7,229 nucleotides of DNA from NCBI GenBank assembly GCA_020846515.1, contig JADLDX010000090.1:1-7229 (forward strand), read 5' to 3'. The notes below the pieces were generated by a model. It was not told where the DNA came from. It saw nothing but the letters and a program-made list of their open reading frames with translations, and ran no database searches. How positions within the stretch are numbered: position 1 is the stretch's first letter; each line of letters opens with the position of its first letter. The translations under genes and the position numbers were made by a program. Of the stretch, positions 6,840-7,229 are shown piece after piece. This stretch comes from Pirellulaceae bacterium. GTDB lineage: Bacteria; Planctomycetota; Planctomycetia; Pirellulales; Pirellulaceae.

Positions 6840-6844
6840 CACGA

Positions 6845-6880
6845 TCCCACCACGCGTCCCCTCATTCCTTGGACGTGGGA
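6845..6880. repeat. Bulged stem TCCCAC-(CACGC)-GTCC / GGAC-GTGGGA
   Basis: GTCC (6856-6859) pairs with GGAC (6871-6874) and TCCCAC (6845-6850) pairs with GTGGGA (6875-6880), giving ten pairs with a 5-base bulge and an 11-base loop. An alternative pairing, CGTCCC with GGGACG (6855-6860 and 6877-6882), overlaps it. It lies just after the 37-bp palindrome and may be part of the same repeat, or a 3' structure for either convergent gene. Confidence 0.4.
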
Positions 6881-6884
6881 CGGG

Positions 6885-6908
6885 AAAATAGACCTGACCC
6901 CTTTTTTA
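6885..6908. repeat. REP-like element, copy B, overlapping the aldo/keto reductase stop
   Basis: On the minus strand it reads TAAAAAAGGGGTCAGGTCT followed by ATTTT. The first 13 bases match copy A apart from one extra A, and the AGGTCT end matches copy C. The leading TAA is the stop codon of the aldo/keto reductase gene. It lacks the second palindrome arm found in copy A. Confidence 0.55.
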
Positions 6909-7229
6909 CACTGGTACCGGCGGAGGATTGCGTTCAGCAAAGCCGCGCTGGTGCCAATAGGGATAGGCCAACGTGACTGAACTGGCCGCATCCAGTTGCC
7001 GAATCTGCTCGGCGCTCAGGTTCCAACCTACCGCCCCCAGATTCTGTCTCAGTTGCTCCTCCGTGCGCGCGCCGATAATGACCGTGGATACGCTTGGACG
7101 TTGGAGCAACCAGTTGAGCGCGATTTGCGGTACTGTTTTGCCAGTCTCTTGGGCAATCGCATCCAACGCATCGACGATACCGAATAGCAGCTCGTCGGGT
7201 ACCGGTGGACCATAATCATTGGCGACCTG
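6906..7229 (-). CDS. Aldo/keto reductase, C-terminal part (cut by window edge)
   Basis: The frame is open to the right edge, giving the last 107 residues; the start and the catalytic Asp-Tyr-Lys-His region lie outside the window. The visible part carries the family's C-terminal NADPH-binding half: ETGKTVPQIALNWLLQRP, STVIIGARTEEQLRQN and LSAEQIRQLDAAS, ending in PYWHQRGFAERNPPP. This fits a soluble monomeric TIM-barrel oxidoreductase of the YhdN-like kind, reducing aldehydes or ketones with NADPH; the substrate cannot be told. A TTG codon at 7166 is internal, not a start, because the open frame with family-like sequence continues upstream to the edge. TAA at 6908-6906 lies within the REP-like element. 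It converges with the nitroreductase gene. Confidence 0.92.
   Translation of the reverse strand, partial: QVANDYGPPVPDELLFGIVDALDAIAQETGKTVPQIALNWLLQRPSVSTVIIGARTEEQLRQNLGAVGWNLSAEQIRQLDAASSVTLAYPYWHQRGFAERNPPPVPV

Noticed and set aside
6589..6891. 100-codon plus-strand frame running from the nitroreductase gene into the gap
   Set aside because: Most of it is out of frame within the nitroreductase gene and the rest translates the palindromic repeats.

Overview
The window looks like a chromosomal segment from a planctomycete, probably of the Pirellulaceae type. The case rests on gene families rather than any rRNA marker. There is a PVC-type cytochrome (beta-propeller end, HEAT-like stretch, C-terminal CxxCH haem domain). 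There is also a DUF1559 protein with a prepilin-like N-terminus and an H-X9-DG motif, paired with a small transthyretin-fold lipoprotein. The loose gene packing and moderate GC content fit the same group. No RNA gene, CRISPR array, intact transposase or phage gene was seen.

Layout: (1) 1-1511, plus strand: the 3' part of a large PVC-type c-type cytochrome, cut by the left edge. (2) 1511-1566: eight tandem 7-bp units starting in the cytochrome's stop codon and filling most of the gap between two convergent genes. (3) 4288 to 1590, minus strand: three genes in one direction, namely the DUF1559 pseudopilin-like protein, the small lipoprotein, and a family PL10 pectate lyase. All carry export signals. 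A GGGGT/ACCCC palindrome separates the last two. (4) 4289-4736: about 450 bp with no convincing gene and several short hairpins. (5) 5837 to 4737, minus strand: an exported lactonase-type seven-bladed propeller protein. (6) 5838-6107: a divergent intergenic region holding two dyads, each touching a -10-like hexamer pointing outward. (7) 6108-6713, plus strand: a nitroreductase-family flavoprotein. (8) 6714-6905: a gap with nested palindromes. (9) 6906-7229, minus strand: the C-terminal part of an aldo/keto reductase, cut by the right edge.

Function: most products are predicted to act outside the cytoplasm. The cytochrome, pectate lyase and exported lactonase fit a polysaccharide- or sugar-degrading lifestyle. 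The nitroreductase and aldo/keto reductase are probably soluble redox enzymes. No previously undescribed multi-gene system is evident. The most interesting signals are non-coding: a dispersed element (core AAAAAGGGG-T-CAG) found three times, which in two copies begins exactly with a gene's stop codon; the paired operator-like dyads between the lactonase and nitroreductase genes; and the heptamer array. Start codons were chosen from ribosome-binding-site spacing, and in three genes this moves the start downstream of the longest open frame.
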